A stretch of 64,000 bases of DNA from Fibrisoma montanum (GTDB taxonomy: Bacteria > Bacteroidota > Bacteroidia > Cytophagales > Spirosomataceae). The notes under the pieces are model-generated. The model was not told the DNA's origin. It saw nothing but the letters and a program-made list of their open reading frames with translations, and did not search any database. Both the position numbers and the translations under genes were made by a program. Below are positions 8,661 to 16,732 of the stretch, piece after piece (positions within the stretch are counted from its first letter, which is position 1; every line of letters begins with the position of its first letter). Location: NCBI RefSeq assembly GCF_003583365.1, contig NZ_QXED01000007.1:124001-188000 (forward strand). Reading direction: 5' to 3'.

Positions 8661-9347
8661 GTGAAACACGTCTTGCTACTTACCATTCTTCTTCTGGCTG
8701 CGCCGGGGTTTGCTCAGTCACTGAAAACAGTTAAAGAGAAAAGTCGCTATCTGACAGAAGAATACAGCGTACTGGCCGATAACAAAGCTGTTCGGTCGGG
8801 GCCTTACAAGAAATACTTTCGGGAAGGCAACGTACTGCTCGAAGAAGGCCAGTACGAGAACAACCAGCGGGTTGGCCAATGGAAGTTCTTCGCAAACGGT
8901 AAGGAAGAACTCGTGTATGATTACACCACCCAAAAAGTTATGGTCAACGCCCGCAAAAATCTGAGTTCCGCCGGGCTGATCCAACAAGCAGATTCTCTGA
9001 CAGCGGTTGAGCTTGAGCAACCGCCCCTTTATCTGGCCAGCAGCCAGCAAGTGGAAGGCATTCTGGTGCGCGAATCCAGACTCCCCTTCAATCTGATGAA
9101 AGCGGGCACGATGGAAGTCTCTTTTCGGATTGCAGCCACCGTTTCGCCCAGCGGTGCCCACTACCGCATTATACCTTCGGTTCAGGATAAAGAATTCACT
9201 ACGTTATCGCGGGGGGCGGTCCAGCTTGCCTTAAACGAGGTTGAGTGGGTACCCGCCGTTTATCAGGGACAGTCCGTTACGTGTATCTATACCCTGGAGC
9301 CAATAACTTTGCATGGCGTCGCTGTACGTCAAATGATCGTGCGATAA
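8661..9347 (+). CDS. Secreted MORN-repeat-like protein
   Basis: A 228-residue protein with a GTG start and a clean signal peptide (MKHVLLLTILLLAAPGFAQ). Residues about 40-75 hold MORN-variant repeats of the YwqK type, visible as GPYKKYFREGNVLLEEGQY and RVGQWKFFANGKEELVYDY. These are beta-hairpin repeats with no known catalysis. The C-terminal half resembles TonB-C-like domains (YRIIPSVQDKEF, then YQGQSVTCIYTLEPI), which in many periplasmic proteins contact the cell wall or partners. A degenerate second copy lies immediately downstream (see 9356). Exact role unknown. Confidence 0.75.
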   Translation: MKHVLLLTILLLAAPGFAQSLKTVKEKSRYLTEEYSVLADNKAVRSGPYKKYFREGNVLLEEGQYENNQRVGQWKFFANGKEELVYDYTTQKVMVNARKNLSSAGLIQQADSLTAVELEQPPLYLASSQQVEGILVRESRLPFNLMKAGTMEVSFRIAATVSPSGAHYRIIPSVQDKEFTTLSRGAVQLALNEVEWVPAVYQGQSVTCIYTLEPITLHGVAVRQMIVR

Positions 9348-9355
9348 CGATTAAA

Positions 9356-9569
9356 ATGGCTAAGCTGATAAACTATTCGCTCCTATTCCTTGGCCTGCTT
9401 CTGGCGTTGCCGGGCCTTGGTCAGGCTACCCGAAAAAGCACACATAGGAGTCGGTATCTGCTCGAACGGTTCAGCATACTACCAGGGACAGCCTGTGGCA
9501 GTTCAGTATCCAATCGGACCATTTACCATCCAGAGCGCTGCACCGGTCTACAGCGTGCGTGATTACTAA
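9356..9569 (+). pseudogene. Internally deleted paralogue of the upstream MORN protein gene
   Basis: An ATG at 9356 opens a signal peptide (MAKLINYSLLFLGLLLALPG) followed by STHRSRYLLERFSIL, which matches the start of the mature upstream protein (KEKSRYLTEEYSVL). Immediately after this the sequence in a shifted frame reads YQGQPVAVQYPIGPFTIQ and ends VRDY, matching the upstream protein's C-terminus (YQGQSVTCIYTLEPITLHG). The middle, about 160-170 codons including the MORN repeats, is missing, and the junction is out of frame. This is best read as a tandem duplicate that lost its core. The open frame itself runs to 9562 and would encode only a 68-residue secreted peptide. Confidence 0.75.
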
Positions 9570-9577
9570 TAAAGCCG

Positions 9578-10270
9578 ATGACAACCTTTGCCGACCGGGC
9601 CATTCCGTATTACTCGTCGCTGGAAGCTCCAGCCAGCCTGTCTCCGGGCGTTGGCGTCCTGAATCCGTACCGGGAACCGGAAGTGCAACGTATTGTACGA
9701 GAGTTCTTCACCAGGTTCTACAGCGACACCACCCCGCGAGTCTACGTACTGGGAATAAATCCCGGCCGGTTTGGCGCCGGCGTTACGGGTATTTCCTTCA
9801 CCACGCCCCAGAACCTCGACCGATACTGTGGCATACCGAACAGCCTGCCACCCACACCCGAGCTGTCGAGCCGGTTTATTTACCAGATCATCGACGCGTT
9901 TGGGGGAGCCGATGCCTTTTACCGGCAGTTTTTTCTGACGTCGCTGTTTCCGCTGGCTCTGGTCAGGAACGGCCGCAACGGCGGGCCAACTAACTACAAC
10001 TTCTACGACGACCGCCAGACGACCGAAACCCTGTGGCCCGCCATTACCGAAACCGTACGCACGCAGCTAACGTTTGGGGCAGCCCGGCACGTGGCTGTTT
10101 GTCTGGGTCGCAAAAACGAAACGTACCTGCGTCGGCTTAATGACCAGCAGGGCTTTTTTAGCCGGATCGTAACGCTCGATCATCCGCGGTACATTTTACA
10201 GTACCGCAGTAAGGAAACACCGGCCTACATTGACCGCTACATTACTACGCTGGCCGACTGCCTGGCCTGA
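9578..10270 (+). CDS. Uracil-DNA glycosylase superfamily protein (SMUG2/DUF4918-like)
   Basis: This 230-residue cytoplasmic protein belongs to the uracil-DNA glycosylase superfamily, whose members flip out and excise uracil or other deaminated bases from DNA. Motif A is visible as VLGINPGRFGAGVTGISFT, with the GINPG signature, and motif B as LDHPRYI near the C-terminus (HPR in place of the HPS of classical enzymes). This combination is the one described for SMUG2/DUF4918 proteins of Bacteroidota. The predicted catalytic residue in motif A would need alignment. It starts 8 bases after the pseudogene and ends at a bidirectional terminator. Confidence 0.82.
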   Translation: MTTFADRAIPYYSSLEAPASLSPGVGVLNPYREPEVQRIVREFFTRFYSDTTPRVYVLGINPGRFGAGVTGISFTTPQNLDRYCGIPNSLPPTPELSSRFIYQIIDAFGGADAFYRQFFLTSLFPLALVRNGRNGGPTNYNFYDDRQTTETLWPAITETVRTQLTFGAARHVAVCLGRKNETYLRRLNDQQGFFSRIVTLDHPRYILQYRSKETPAYIDRYITTLADCLA

Positions 10271-10277
10271 AAACAAA

Positions 10278-10300
10278 AACAGCCTCACGATGAGGCTGTT
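10278..10300. terminator. Bidirectional terminator between convergent genes
   Basis: A 10-bp perfect stem with a 3-nt loop (10278-10287/10291-10300). An A-rich tract to its left gives a T-run on the minus strand, so it terminates the minus-strand lipoprotein gene best and may also serve the glycosylase gene. Confidence 0.8.
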
Positions 10301-10353
10301 CCTGCGTTTCCCTGATCCGTCAGGGGTTGGGGTGATCCTGTTCGGAAGCAGTA

Positions 10354-10866
10354 TCAGGCTTTTCTGAACTCGATTGTCATCGTCAGTTTCTCGATTGTGC
10401 CATCGCCGTCGAGGTCTTCTTCAATCGGTGAACTCCACTTCATCGTGTTACCGTCTACGCTCAGATCGTAGGTTTCGGGGCCGTCGTCGTCCGTAACGGT
10501 GATCTTGCTGCCATTTACCGACCATCTGGCGTTGTTAGCGGCCGGGTTAAAATCGTCGGCATCCTCCGACTGGCACTTGGGCGACGTAGTACCCGAAATC
10601 TTGCCGTTGCCGTTAAACGTAATCTTGATGTCGGTCAGGCAGGCAACGAGTTCGGCACCACCCGGAAAATCCTTGATCAGTTCCAGGTAATCTTCGGTGT
10701 TTCTTCCATCGGAAAGCTTCATGCCGGAGATTTTCCAGCTCCCTTCCACCGAGTTCGGCTTCACCGGATCAGGGCCGCCATTGTCATTTTTACAGCTTGC
10801 AAACCAAAGTGGCATTGCCATCACAAGAGCCCAGGTCAGCAGACGGGCAGGGTTCATTAGTTTCAT
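10354..10866 (-). CDS. Lipocalin-like lipoprotein of unknown function
   Basis: A 170-residue lipoprotein: signal peptide MKLMNPARLLTWALVM with lipobox FASC, then a Gly/Pro-rich linker. The body reads GSWKISGMKLSDGRNTEDY, NGSKITVTDDDGPETYDL and ends LTMTIEFRK. This alternating-strand pattern with an initial GxW is typical of the lipocalin-like domains of Bacteroidota surface or periplasmic lipoproteins. The start at 10866 gives the correct signal peptide; the frame is open upstream but that extension lies across the promoter. Ligand unknown. Confidence 0.8.
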   Translation of the reverse strand: MKLMNPARLLTWALVMAMPLWFASCKNDNGGPDPVKPNSVEGSWKISGMKLSDGRNTEDYLELIKDFPGGAELVACLTDIKITFNGNGKISGTTSPKCQSEDADDFNPAANNARWSVNGSKITVTDDDGPETYDLSVDGNTMKWSSPIEEDLDGDGTIEKLTMTIEFRKA

Positions 10867-10905
10867 TGTTCGTACTGAAGAAATTGTGAATGATGAGATA
10901 CAGCA

Positions 10906-10913
10906 CAAAAGTA
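10906..10913 (-). promoter_or_regulatory. TAnnTTTG -7 element of the lipocalin-like gene
   Basis: On the minus strand the sequence reads TACTTTTG, an exact consensus match 39 nt before the ATG. Just upstream of it (about 10915-10940) lies an inverted repeat built on GGCCGGG / CCCGGCC that could be an operator or the end of another transcript. Confidence 0.6.
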
Positions 10914-11228
10914 GAGGCCGGGTCAGGAATGGCCCGGCCTCCGCTGTACGAACAGTAAGAACCGCTTGCTGAACTGTTGGATATGTGTTTTGAATTGATA
11001 AACGATCATACATAAACCCAGCCCATTCCGGCTACCTGTTTCCTGCAGGTTGATTGGATGGGGTCTGAAAGCGTCGCAACCGGGGTATTTTACGTGTTCC
11101 GGTGGCTCAAACGCAGCCTTGCTGGACAACTACGCCTTTGGGAATAAGAAAAACTCTCCGTTCTTTGCGAAGCCATTGTGTTACTCTGACACCATTGAAC
11201 ACGACAGGTTTGCGAAGAACTAGAAACT
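10914..11228. other. Intergenic region without recognised gene
   Basis: The 315 bases between two divergently read genes hold the GGCCGGG-type inverted repeat next to the lipocalin promoter. A GTTCTTTG near 11160 is one-sided similar to a -7 element and could serve the YbjQ-like gene. No open frame with family resemblance was seen on either strand. Confidence 0.5.
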
Positions 11229-11549
11229 ATGCTCGTAACTACGACTCAAAACGTTGAAGGAAAACGTATTGCCAAGTACATTGGCCTGGTCAACGGCGAA
11301 GCCATTATCGGGGCCAATCTGGTTAAAGATTTTTTCGCCGGCATTCGGGATGTAGTCGGCGGGCGGTCCGGCGCTTACGAACAGGGACTGCGCGAAGCCA
11401 AGAGTATCGCCATCAAAGAAATGATCGATCAGGCGCAACGCCTTGGCGCCAACGCCGTGATTGGCGTTGACCTCGACTATGAAACCATTGGGGGCAACGG
11501 AACCATGCTTATGGTCAGTTGCAACGGCACGGCGGTGGTGATGGAATAA
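11229..11549 (+). CDS. YbjQ family (heavy-metal-binding domain) protein
   Basis: A 106-residue protein matching the YbjQ/UPF0145 family over its full length: [20 protein letters not shown] at the start, [14 protein letters not shown] in the middle, then [23 protein letters not shown] and a closing beta strand. The family forms small pentameric rings and is often annotated as heavy-metal-binding, though direct functional data are thin. It is a monocistronic cytoplasmic gene here. Assignment to the family is secure; the function is not. Confidence 0.93.
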   Translation: MLVTTTQNVEGKRIAKYIGLVNGEAIIGANLVKDFFAGIRDVVGGRSGAYEQGLREAKSIAIKEMIDQAQRLGANAVIGVDLDYETIGGNGTMLMVSCNGTAVVME

Positions 11550-11596
11550 GGCTATAAAAAAACAGGTCAGCGCTATAATCCTGTCGTAAATAATCG

Positions 11597-11604
11597 TAAT
11601 TTTG
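11597..11604 (+). promoter_or_regulatory. TAnnTTTG -7 element of a 50-residue gene
   Basis: TAATTTTG, an exact consensus match 36 nt before the ATG at 11641. It supports this very short frame as a real transcription unit. A clear -33 TTG is not seen. Confidence 0.6.
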
Positions 11605-11640
11605 CGCCTTCAATCAGAAAATTGTTAGCATCAAACGGAT

Positions 11641-11793
11641 ATGGGAGTATCGGAACTAAAACGGAAGGGTCGCAAAAACCGCGCCCGTGCGAATAACGCA
11701 ACGCAGCGTATTAAGCAGTTGCTGAGCAAGCCCGTCGTCAAAAACGTCGACGTAGAAGCCATCAAAGCCTCATTCGCTGAGAAAAAAGCGTAA
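11641..11793 (+). CDS. Small basic conserved-type protein (50 aa)
   Basis: ATG at 11641 to TAA at 11793 encodes 50 residues: a strongly basic N-terminal half (LKRKGRKNRARANNATQRI) followed by a short amphipathic tail ending FAEKKA. A consensus -7 element precedes it and a T-tailed hairpin follows, so it has the layout of a complete small transcription unit. The basic helix suggests nucleic-acid or ribosome contact, but I do not recognise a named family. Confidence 0.75.
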   Translation: MGVSELKRKGRKNRARANNATQRIKQLLSKPVVKNVDVEAIKASFAEKKA

Positions 11794-11860
11794 GGAATAG
11801 ACGTCGGCTGGTTTGCAGAACGGCTGCGTACTGAAGCCACCGCAAACGGGCCACTGATCG

Positions 11861-12208
11861 TTATACCCCACCCTTACCCGGTGGGGTTTTTCGTTTTCTG
11901 GGCAGCAGCTGGCGCTCCTGCTTTTTGAGTTGCCGACGCACGAACCGGCGGTAATCGAGCTGCACCCGGTACCGCACCGCCTGACCAAACAGCGACAGCC
12001 CGCCGTTAATCAGAATCAGGCTGTAGGTACCCCACAAAAACCAATGCCGAAACGGTTGCCCTGTTTGTTTGGCGTACCCCGCTTCACTAAATACGCAAAG
12101 CCCGGCGCCAATCAGGATCAAACTAAATGGCGCCAGCAAAAGCCATTTGGTGCGGGTGCTCATCCGTTTTATTAATTTACGGCCCGGTGGTTTAGCGTAA
12201 TTAGCCAT
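11861..12208 (-). CDS. Small two-helix membrane protein of unknown function
   Basis: From the ATG at 12208 it encodes 115 residues; the frame extends to an ATG at 12241. Two hydrophobic segments are clear: WLLLAPFSLILIGAGLCVF and WGTYSLILINGGLSLFG, separated by a short polar loop. The C-terminal third is very basic (RRQLKKQERQLLPRKRK), so by the positive-inside rule it faces the cytoplasm. No domain was recognised. The convergent neighbour's terminator is embedded in its last codons, encoding PPGKGGV. Confidence 0.6.
   Translation of the reverse strand: MANYAKPPGRKLIKRMSTRTKWLLLAPFSLILIGAGLCVFSEAGYAKQTGQPFRHWFLWGTYSLILINGGLSLFGQAVRYRVQLDYRRFVRRQLKKQERQLLPRKRKTPPGKGGV
11865..11891 (+). terminator. 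Terminator of the small basic gene
   Basis: An 8-bp GC-rich stem (11865-11872/11880-11887) with a 7-nt loop followed by TTTT. It lies inside the last codons of the convergent minus-strand membrane gene, so the two genes share DNA at their 3' ends. Confidence 0.8.
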
Positions 12209-12294
12209 ACTATCGCTGTTGCTTCGAGGAATTAAATCCATAACGTTAACGTAATTTGATTTGTTAACATTCGCTTAACAATTTCTTAACATTG

Positions 12295-13308
12295 CTACGA
12301 TGGATACTCAAGGGTCGAACCCGTCTCGCGAAAATCCTTCGGCTCACGCAGTCGTTTCCAGCCTTCGCTGATGAACCCCACGCCGTAGCCGATCAACTGC
12401 ACAAAAGCGGCCTGTACGCTCAGCAACCCTACGTTTATACTGCCTTCTTTGCGGGTGGCATCGATCAGGATCAGGACTGAAAATAACGCCAGCAGACCCG
12501 TTGACAACCAGAATACCGGGAGACTGATCAGCGCCCAGACAGGAACAGCAGCGACAAACAGCGTGAACAGCGCCGGAAACGTGTGCACCAGTTTCAGCTC
12601 CCCCGGGTAGAACCGGGAGATATTGATGCGTGCCCGGCCAAAAAAGCGGAGTTGCCGAAAGAACTGTCTGAACGATGTCCGGCGCTTGTGATAGATGAAC
12701 GCGTCGGGAATCAGGCCCGTTTTGAAGCCGTTTTCGATGATGCGGATAGCAAACTCAATATCCTCTCCCATCCGGCTGATGCGATACCCGCCAATCGTTT
12801 CCCACACCTTCCGCGACAGACCCATGTTGAAACTGCGGGGGTGGTACGTCCCCCCCAGGTTTTTTTTACTGCCCCGGATGCCACCGGTCGTAAACGGCGA
12901 CGTCATGGAATAGCTGATTGCCTTCTGAATGGGCGAAAAGTTCGGGTGAGCGGCATCCGGTCCGCCATAGGCATCGAGCCAGTCGGTTGCCAGCCGGTTA
13001 TTAACGGCCTCGAAATACTGCGGTGGCACGAGCGCGTCGGAGTCGAAAATAACGAAATAGTCTCCCTGCGCCCGTTCAAAGCCATAATTCCGGGCGAACC
13101 CCTGCCCGGAATTTGGTTTGAAAAAATACCGGATGGTCAACCGATCCTGGTAGGCAGCCGCAACCGCATCGGCTTTTACCGTAGAGCCGTCTTCAATCAC
13201 CAGCACCTCGAACCGGGTGTACGTCTGCGCCGTGAGGCTTTCGAGGAGTTCGGCCAGTTCGTCGGGACGATTGTAGACAGGGATGATGATCGAGAATTGA
13301 TAGGACAC
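12295..13308 (-). CDS. Family 2 glycosyltransferase with C-terminal membrane segments
   Basis: A 337-residue enzyme with a GT-A fold start (FSIIIPVYNRPDELAELL), the EDGS nucleotide loop and a metal-binding FDSDALVP motif, followed by an acceptor-site ED in RMGEDIEFAIRI. Two hydrophobic stretches near residues 250-300 (LFTLFVAAVPVWALISLPVFW and GLLALFSVLILID) anchor it in the inner membrane. It transfers a sugar from a nucleotide donor to a lipid or polysaccharide acceptor; the acceptor is unknown. The start codon is GTG, 22 bases behind the hemL stop, so hemL and this gene are probably cotranscribed. Confidence 0.9.
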   Translation of the reverse strand: MSYQFSIIIPVYNRPDELAELLESLTAQTYTRFEVLVIEDGSTVKADAVAAAYQDRLTIRYFFKPNSGQGFARNYGFERAQGDYFVIFDSDALVPPQYFEAVNNRLATDWLDAYGGPDAAHPNFSPIQKAISYSMTSPFTTGGIRGSKKNLGGTYHPRSFNMGLSRKVWETIGGYRISRMGEDIEFAIRIIENGFKTGLIPDAFIYHKRRTSFRQFFRQLRFFGRARINISRFYPGELKLVHTFPALFTLFVAAVPVWALISLPVFWLSTGLLALFSVLILIDATRKEGSINVGLLSVQAAFVQLIGYGVGFISEGWKRLREPKDFRETGSTLEYPS

Positions 13309-13330
13309 GGGTAACGCTGCAGATGCGGTT

Positions 13331-14617
13331 CTATTGACAGGCTTCCATTAAACTCTCCTCATTCGCCTGGATCACCTGCTCAATCAGATCGTCAGTCAGC
13401 GCTACCGACACAAACAGGCTCTCAAACTGCGACGGTGCCAGGTACACGCCCCGCTTCAGCATAGCGTGAAAATACCGCCCGAACAACGGCAGATCGCACG
13501 ACTTGGCATCCACAAAGTTCGACACGGAGCGATCGGTCATGAACAAGGTGAACATCGACCCAATCTGGTTGATGGTGTAGTTCAGCCCTGCCTTCACCAG
13601 GCCCGCCCTGAACCCGTCGGCCAGTCTGCCGCCAATGCCATCCAGGCGGGTATAAACCTCCGGGTGCTCGTTGAGATGACGCAGCATGGCCAGGCCCGCC
13701 GACATGGCAATCGGGTTTCCCGACAACGTACCGGCCTGATAAACCGGTCCGGCCGGCGATACGATGTTCATAATATCAGCGCGGCCGCCATAGGCGCCCA
13801 CCGGCATACCCCCGCCGATAATCTTTCCCATTGTGGTCAGATCGGGGGTAACCCCATAACGCTCCTGGGCTCCGCCTTTAGCCAGTCGGAACCCGGTCAT
13901 TACTTCGTCGAAGATCAGGATGATACCGTGCTGGTCGCAGAGGGTCCGGATGCCTTCGAGGAAACCGGGCTCCGGCAATACGCAGCCCATGTTGCCCACC
14001 ACCGGCTCCAGAATGATGGCGGCAATCTGATTGGCGTTGTTGTCGATGAGCATCTCGACAGCCTGCAGGTTATTGTAGGGAGCGGTCAGCGTATCGAGCG
14101 CCGTCGCCTTTGTCACCCCCGGGCTGTCGGGGGTACCCATCGTAACAGCTCCACTACCGGCCGCGATCAGAAACGAGTCGCCGTGGCCGTGGTAACACCC
14201 TTCAAACTTGATGATTTTATCGCGCCCGGTGAAGCCCCGCGCCACCCGAATAGCGGCCATGGTCGCTTCAGTACCCGAATTCACCATCCGGACTTTCTCC
14301 ACCGAGGGCACCATGTCAATAATCAGTTCGGCCATCTCAACCTCCTTGCGGGTCGGGGCTCCGAACGAAAAAGAATGTTGAATAGCCTCCCGAACCGCTT
14401 CCTCGACTGGTTCAAAGGCATGGCCCAGAATCATCGGCCCCCACGAGTTGATGAGTTCGATGTACTGTTTGCCATCTTCGTCGTAGATATACGGTCCTTT
14501 GGCTGATTTGATAAACAGCGGAGTGCCCCCCACCGCCCGAAATGCCCGTACCGGCGAGTTGACCCCACCCGGAATTACCTGTTTAGCCTGTTCAAATAAC
14601 TGTTCGCTTGTTGTCAT
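13331..14617 (-). CDS. hemL: Glutamate-1-semialdehyde 2,1-aminomutase
   Basis: HemL converts glutamate-1-semialdehyde into 5-aminolevulinate, the last step of the C5 route to tetrapyrroles. The 428-residue sequence is full length for this class III aminotransferase-like, PLP-dependent enzyme. Visible motifs: VNSGTEATMAAIRVARGFTG (cofactor phosphate binding), IIFDEVMTGFRLAKGG-type region with the PLP-contacting Asp, and the Schiff-base lysine Lys265 in TTMGKIIGGGMPVG. Another haem gene, hemF, is in the window but not adjacent. The downstream glycosyltransferase gene is likely in the same transcript. Confidence 0.97.
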   Translation of the reverse strand: MTTSEQLFEQAKQVIPGGVNSPVRAFRAVGGTPLFIKSAKGPYIYDEDGKQYIELINSWGPMILGHAFEPVEEAVREAIQHSFSFGAPTRKEVEMAELIIDMVPSVEKVRMVNSGTEATMAAIRVARGFTGRDKIIKFEGCYHGHGDSFLIAAGSGAVTMGTPDSPGVTKATALDTLTAPYNNLQAVEMLIDNNANQIAAIILEPVVGNMGCVLPEPGFLEGIRTLCDQHGIILIFDEVMTGFRLAKGGAQERYGVTPDLTTMGKIIGGGMPVGAYGGRADIMNIVSPAGPVYQAGTLSGNPIAMSAGLAMLRHLNEHPEVYTRLDGIGGRLADGFRAGLVKAGLNYTINQIGSMFTLFMTDRSVSNFVDAKSCDLPLFGRYFHAMLKRGVYLAPSQFESLFVSVALTDDLIEQVIQANEESLMEACQ

Positions 14618-14650
14618 AGCCCTGAATGATTGACCGGCTTACCGGTGCAA

Positions 14651-14716
14651 TGATTGAGTTGTTGACGGACTGACCTGTACGGCGCTTACTCGTTCTGTCC
14701 GTCAATACTTCAATCA
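14651..14716 (-). terminator. Long hairpin after the TPR/periplasmic-binding gene
   Basis: A 20-bp imperfect inverted repeat (14651-14670 with 14697-14716, three non-paired positions) begins directly at the stop codon of the minus-strand gene at 14718. It likely acts as its terminator and separates it from hemL. Confidence 0.6.
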
Positions 14717-14717
14717 C

Positions 14718-16496
14718 TCAATTAACTTTTACAAACCGTCCTCCGTCCCACTTTACGATGGGAACGACCTGGTTTTCATTACTTCTGGTATAATCGAAGC
14801 CCGACAGGATGTAATCGTCGGTGTCGGAGCGCAACGCTGACCGGTTGCGGAAGATCGTGCCATTTCGGGCCATCTGCCGTCCGAAGAACAGCATCAGGTC
14901 GTAGCCCTGACTGGCGAAAATCGAGGGAATAATCTTTCGCTGGGCCAGGTATTGCTCCTGAAAATCGGTAACCACCGGCCGGGTCTGATCCACGTAGTCG
15001 GGAAACAGCAGGTACAGTTCCCGACGGGTGAACGTAGAGATCGAATTTTTATAGAAATCAAAGGCGCTGGATGTGGCCATAACCGGCACACTCACCCGCC
15101 GTCGCCCCAGTGCGTCCAGCAACCGGGTCCCGTCATCATCGTTGCTGCTTGCCAGAAAAATATGCCCCGGTTTATTGATTTCCGAGATTTGCATGGCATC
15201 GGCCATGGCCTGGGCTGTTCCGGTTAGTTTTTTCAACTCCAGCGGCTGAACGCCCTGTTTCCGTAGCTCAGCTACGTAAGCCGCGGCCAGCAGCGAATCT
15301 TTCCGGGAGGTTCCATAGTAGATTGCCGGCCGCCGAATGATCGAGAGGCCCCGCACAAATTCAACGGCTTTTTCGGCCTGCCGATTCACCGACGGCTGCG
15401 CCAGATACGCCATCGGCTGACCCGTCACCAAATCCGAGCTGGTAGCAATTGGGTTGACCAGCAATACGTTATTCTGCCCCGCAAACGACAACGCAATTCG
15501 GTTCGGCTCGGCGTAGAGCGGTCCGATGATCAGGTCCGTCTGCGCAAAAGCCGGGCTGTTGATGAGCGTTTGGGTACGTTCGGGATCATTCTCAACGTCA
15601 TAGGCAAACAAGTTGACGATAATGCCCTCTTCCTTGAGCTTCTCCTTCGCCATCTTGATGCCGTTGTACAGATCGTACACGTACTGATTGGAGCGGATTC
15701 GTTTCTGAGCCTCGAATTCATCCAGTCGAAACGGAAACAGAACCGCTACGTTGTAATATCCTTTGGGACGGCTGCGGTCGGGCCGCGCCGTTACGCTGGT
15801 GGCGGAGGCAGGCCGACCGGTGTTAGCTCCTGAAGTGGTAGTTCCTGGAGCAGGTGCTGTTTGCGTTGACGCTGTCGTAGTGCCTGGCCGGTCGGGTAGA
15901 TTCGTCGGCAAACCAAAGCGGTTCGTCAGCCGGTCCGATAACTCCAGATCATCTTTGTCGCTCGACGACCGTTGAATCAGATCGATCAACGCCAGCCCGA
16001 GGTTGCGGTTATCCGGAAACTCCTTCTGCATGAGTTTCAGCCGACTCAAATCCTGGATCCGGTACAGAAAGAAACGTTCCAGCCGGTCGATTTCGGGGCG
16101 CAGCGCAGGATCACCGATCTGTTCAATGGCCGTCAGCGCATCTTCATACTGTCCCATTTCCATGCCGACAGCCGCGAACAGATACCGGGCATCATCCATT
16201 TTCCGCCAGTCGGGAAAACGGTCCATCAGCTGCCGGAGCATGACCCGGGCCTGCGAAAAATTCTTCTGCTTGAAGGCCGCCAGGGCGTAGTAATAATGCG
16301 CATACGGCGACAGGCTCCCTCCCCGCTGAATGATGGCGTTGAATTCCATTTTCGCCCGCTCATAGTTTGCCGTCTGCACTAGTTTAACGGCGGCTTTGTA
16401 CCGGCGTTCCAGATCGGCCGGTACCTGCGCATTCGCTACCGACAGGCCCAGCAAGCCAACGACTAATAAGCTGAGCCAATAAAGTCTATCGTTCAT
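14718..16496 (-). CDS. TPR plus periplasmic-binding-protein fold protein (LpoA/LivJ-like)
   Basis: A 592-residue exported protein: signal peptide ending VANAQ, then helical TPR-like repeats (about residues 20-170, such as AHYYYALAAFKQKNFSQARVM). A Thr/Pro/Ala-rich linker follows (about 195-235). Then comes a type I periplasmic-binding-protein domain with VAVLFPFRLDEFEAQ, a DLIIGPLYAEP strand and the NVLLVNPIATSSDLV segment. The same order, TPR then LivJ-like domain, is found in LpoA, an outer-membrane activator of penicillin-binding proteins, and many Bacteroidota homologues are annotated as ABC substrate-binding proteins. There is no lipobox and no transporter gene nearby. The start at 16496 gives the best signal peptide. 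Confidence 0.8.
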   Translation of the reverse strand: MNDRLYWLSLLVVGLLGLSVANAQVPADLERRYKAAVKLVQTANYERAKMEFNAIIQRGGSLSPYAHYYYALAAFKQKNFSQARVMLRQLMDRFPDWRKMDDARYLFAAVGMEMGQYEDALTAIEQIGDPALRPEIDRLERFFLYRIQDLSRLKLMQKEFPDNRNLGLALIDLIQRSSSDKDDLELSDRLTNRFGLPTNLPDRPGTTTASTQTAPAPGTTTSGANTGRPASATSVTARPDRSRPKGYYNVAVLFPFRLDEFEAQKRIRSNQYVYDLYNGIKMAKEKLKEEGIIVNLFAYDVENDPERTQTLINSPAFAQTDLIIGPLYAEPNRIALSFAGQNNVLLVNPIATSSDLVTGQPMAYLAQPSVNRQAEKAVEFVRGLSIIRRPAIYYGTSRKDSLLAAAYVAELRKQGVQPLELKKLTGTAQAMADAMQISEINKPGHIFLASSNDDDGTRLLDALGRRRVSVPVMATSSAFDFYKNSISTFTRRELYLLFPDYVDQTRPVVTDFQEQYLAQRKIIPSIFASQGYDLMLFFGRQMARNGTIFRNRSALRSDTDDYILSGFDYTRSNENQVVPIVKWDGGRFVKVN

Positions 16497-16520
16497 TTTC
16501 CAAATCTCGGGTTTAATGCA

Positions 16521-16548
16521 CAAAAGCAACGCTGTAGCGTTGCTTTTG
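16521..16548 (-). terminator. Terminator downstream of yidC
   Basis: A perfect 12-bp stem with a TGTA loop, flanked by T-runs on both strands. On the minus strand it lies 185 nt after the yidC stop and just upstream of the next gene's start. Confidence 0.7.
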
Positions 16549-16589
16549 TTAAGCGAGCATCAGACCTACGGCTCGTTAAGACTGCCGCC

Positions 16590-16720
16590 GGAAGGTCTGA
16601 CCGCAGCTACAAACACCACCGGTGGGCTCGTCTGACAACTGTGCGTACGCCGGTCAGGCGGTCCGTTATACGGCGTAGCGGTCACAAGCATTATCGGTCT
16701 GACGGACCGTCAGACCTTGT
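16590..16720. repeat. GGTCTGAC-type palindromic intergenic repeat
   Basis: The intergenic DNA carries a perfect palindrome at 16696-16716 (10-bp arms GGTCTGACGG/CCGTCAGACC around one A), another GGTCTGACCG near 16591, and a CAGACC at 16562. The recurrence of the same core suggests an intergenic repeat family or a multi-site operator upstream or downstream of neighbouring genes. Confidence 0.5.
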
Positions 16721-16732
16721 AGTGGCTTCGGT

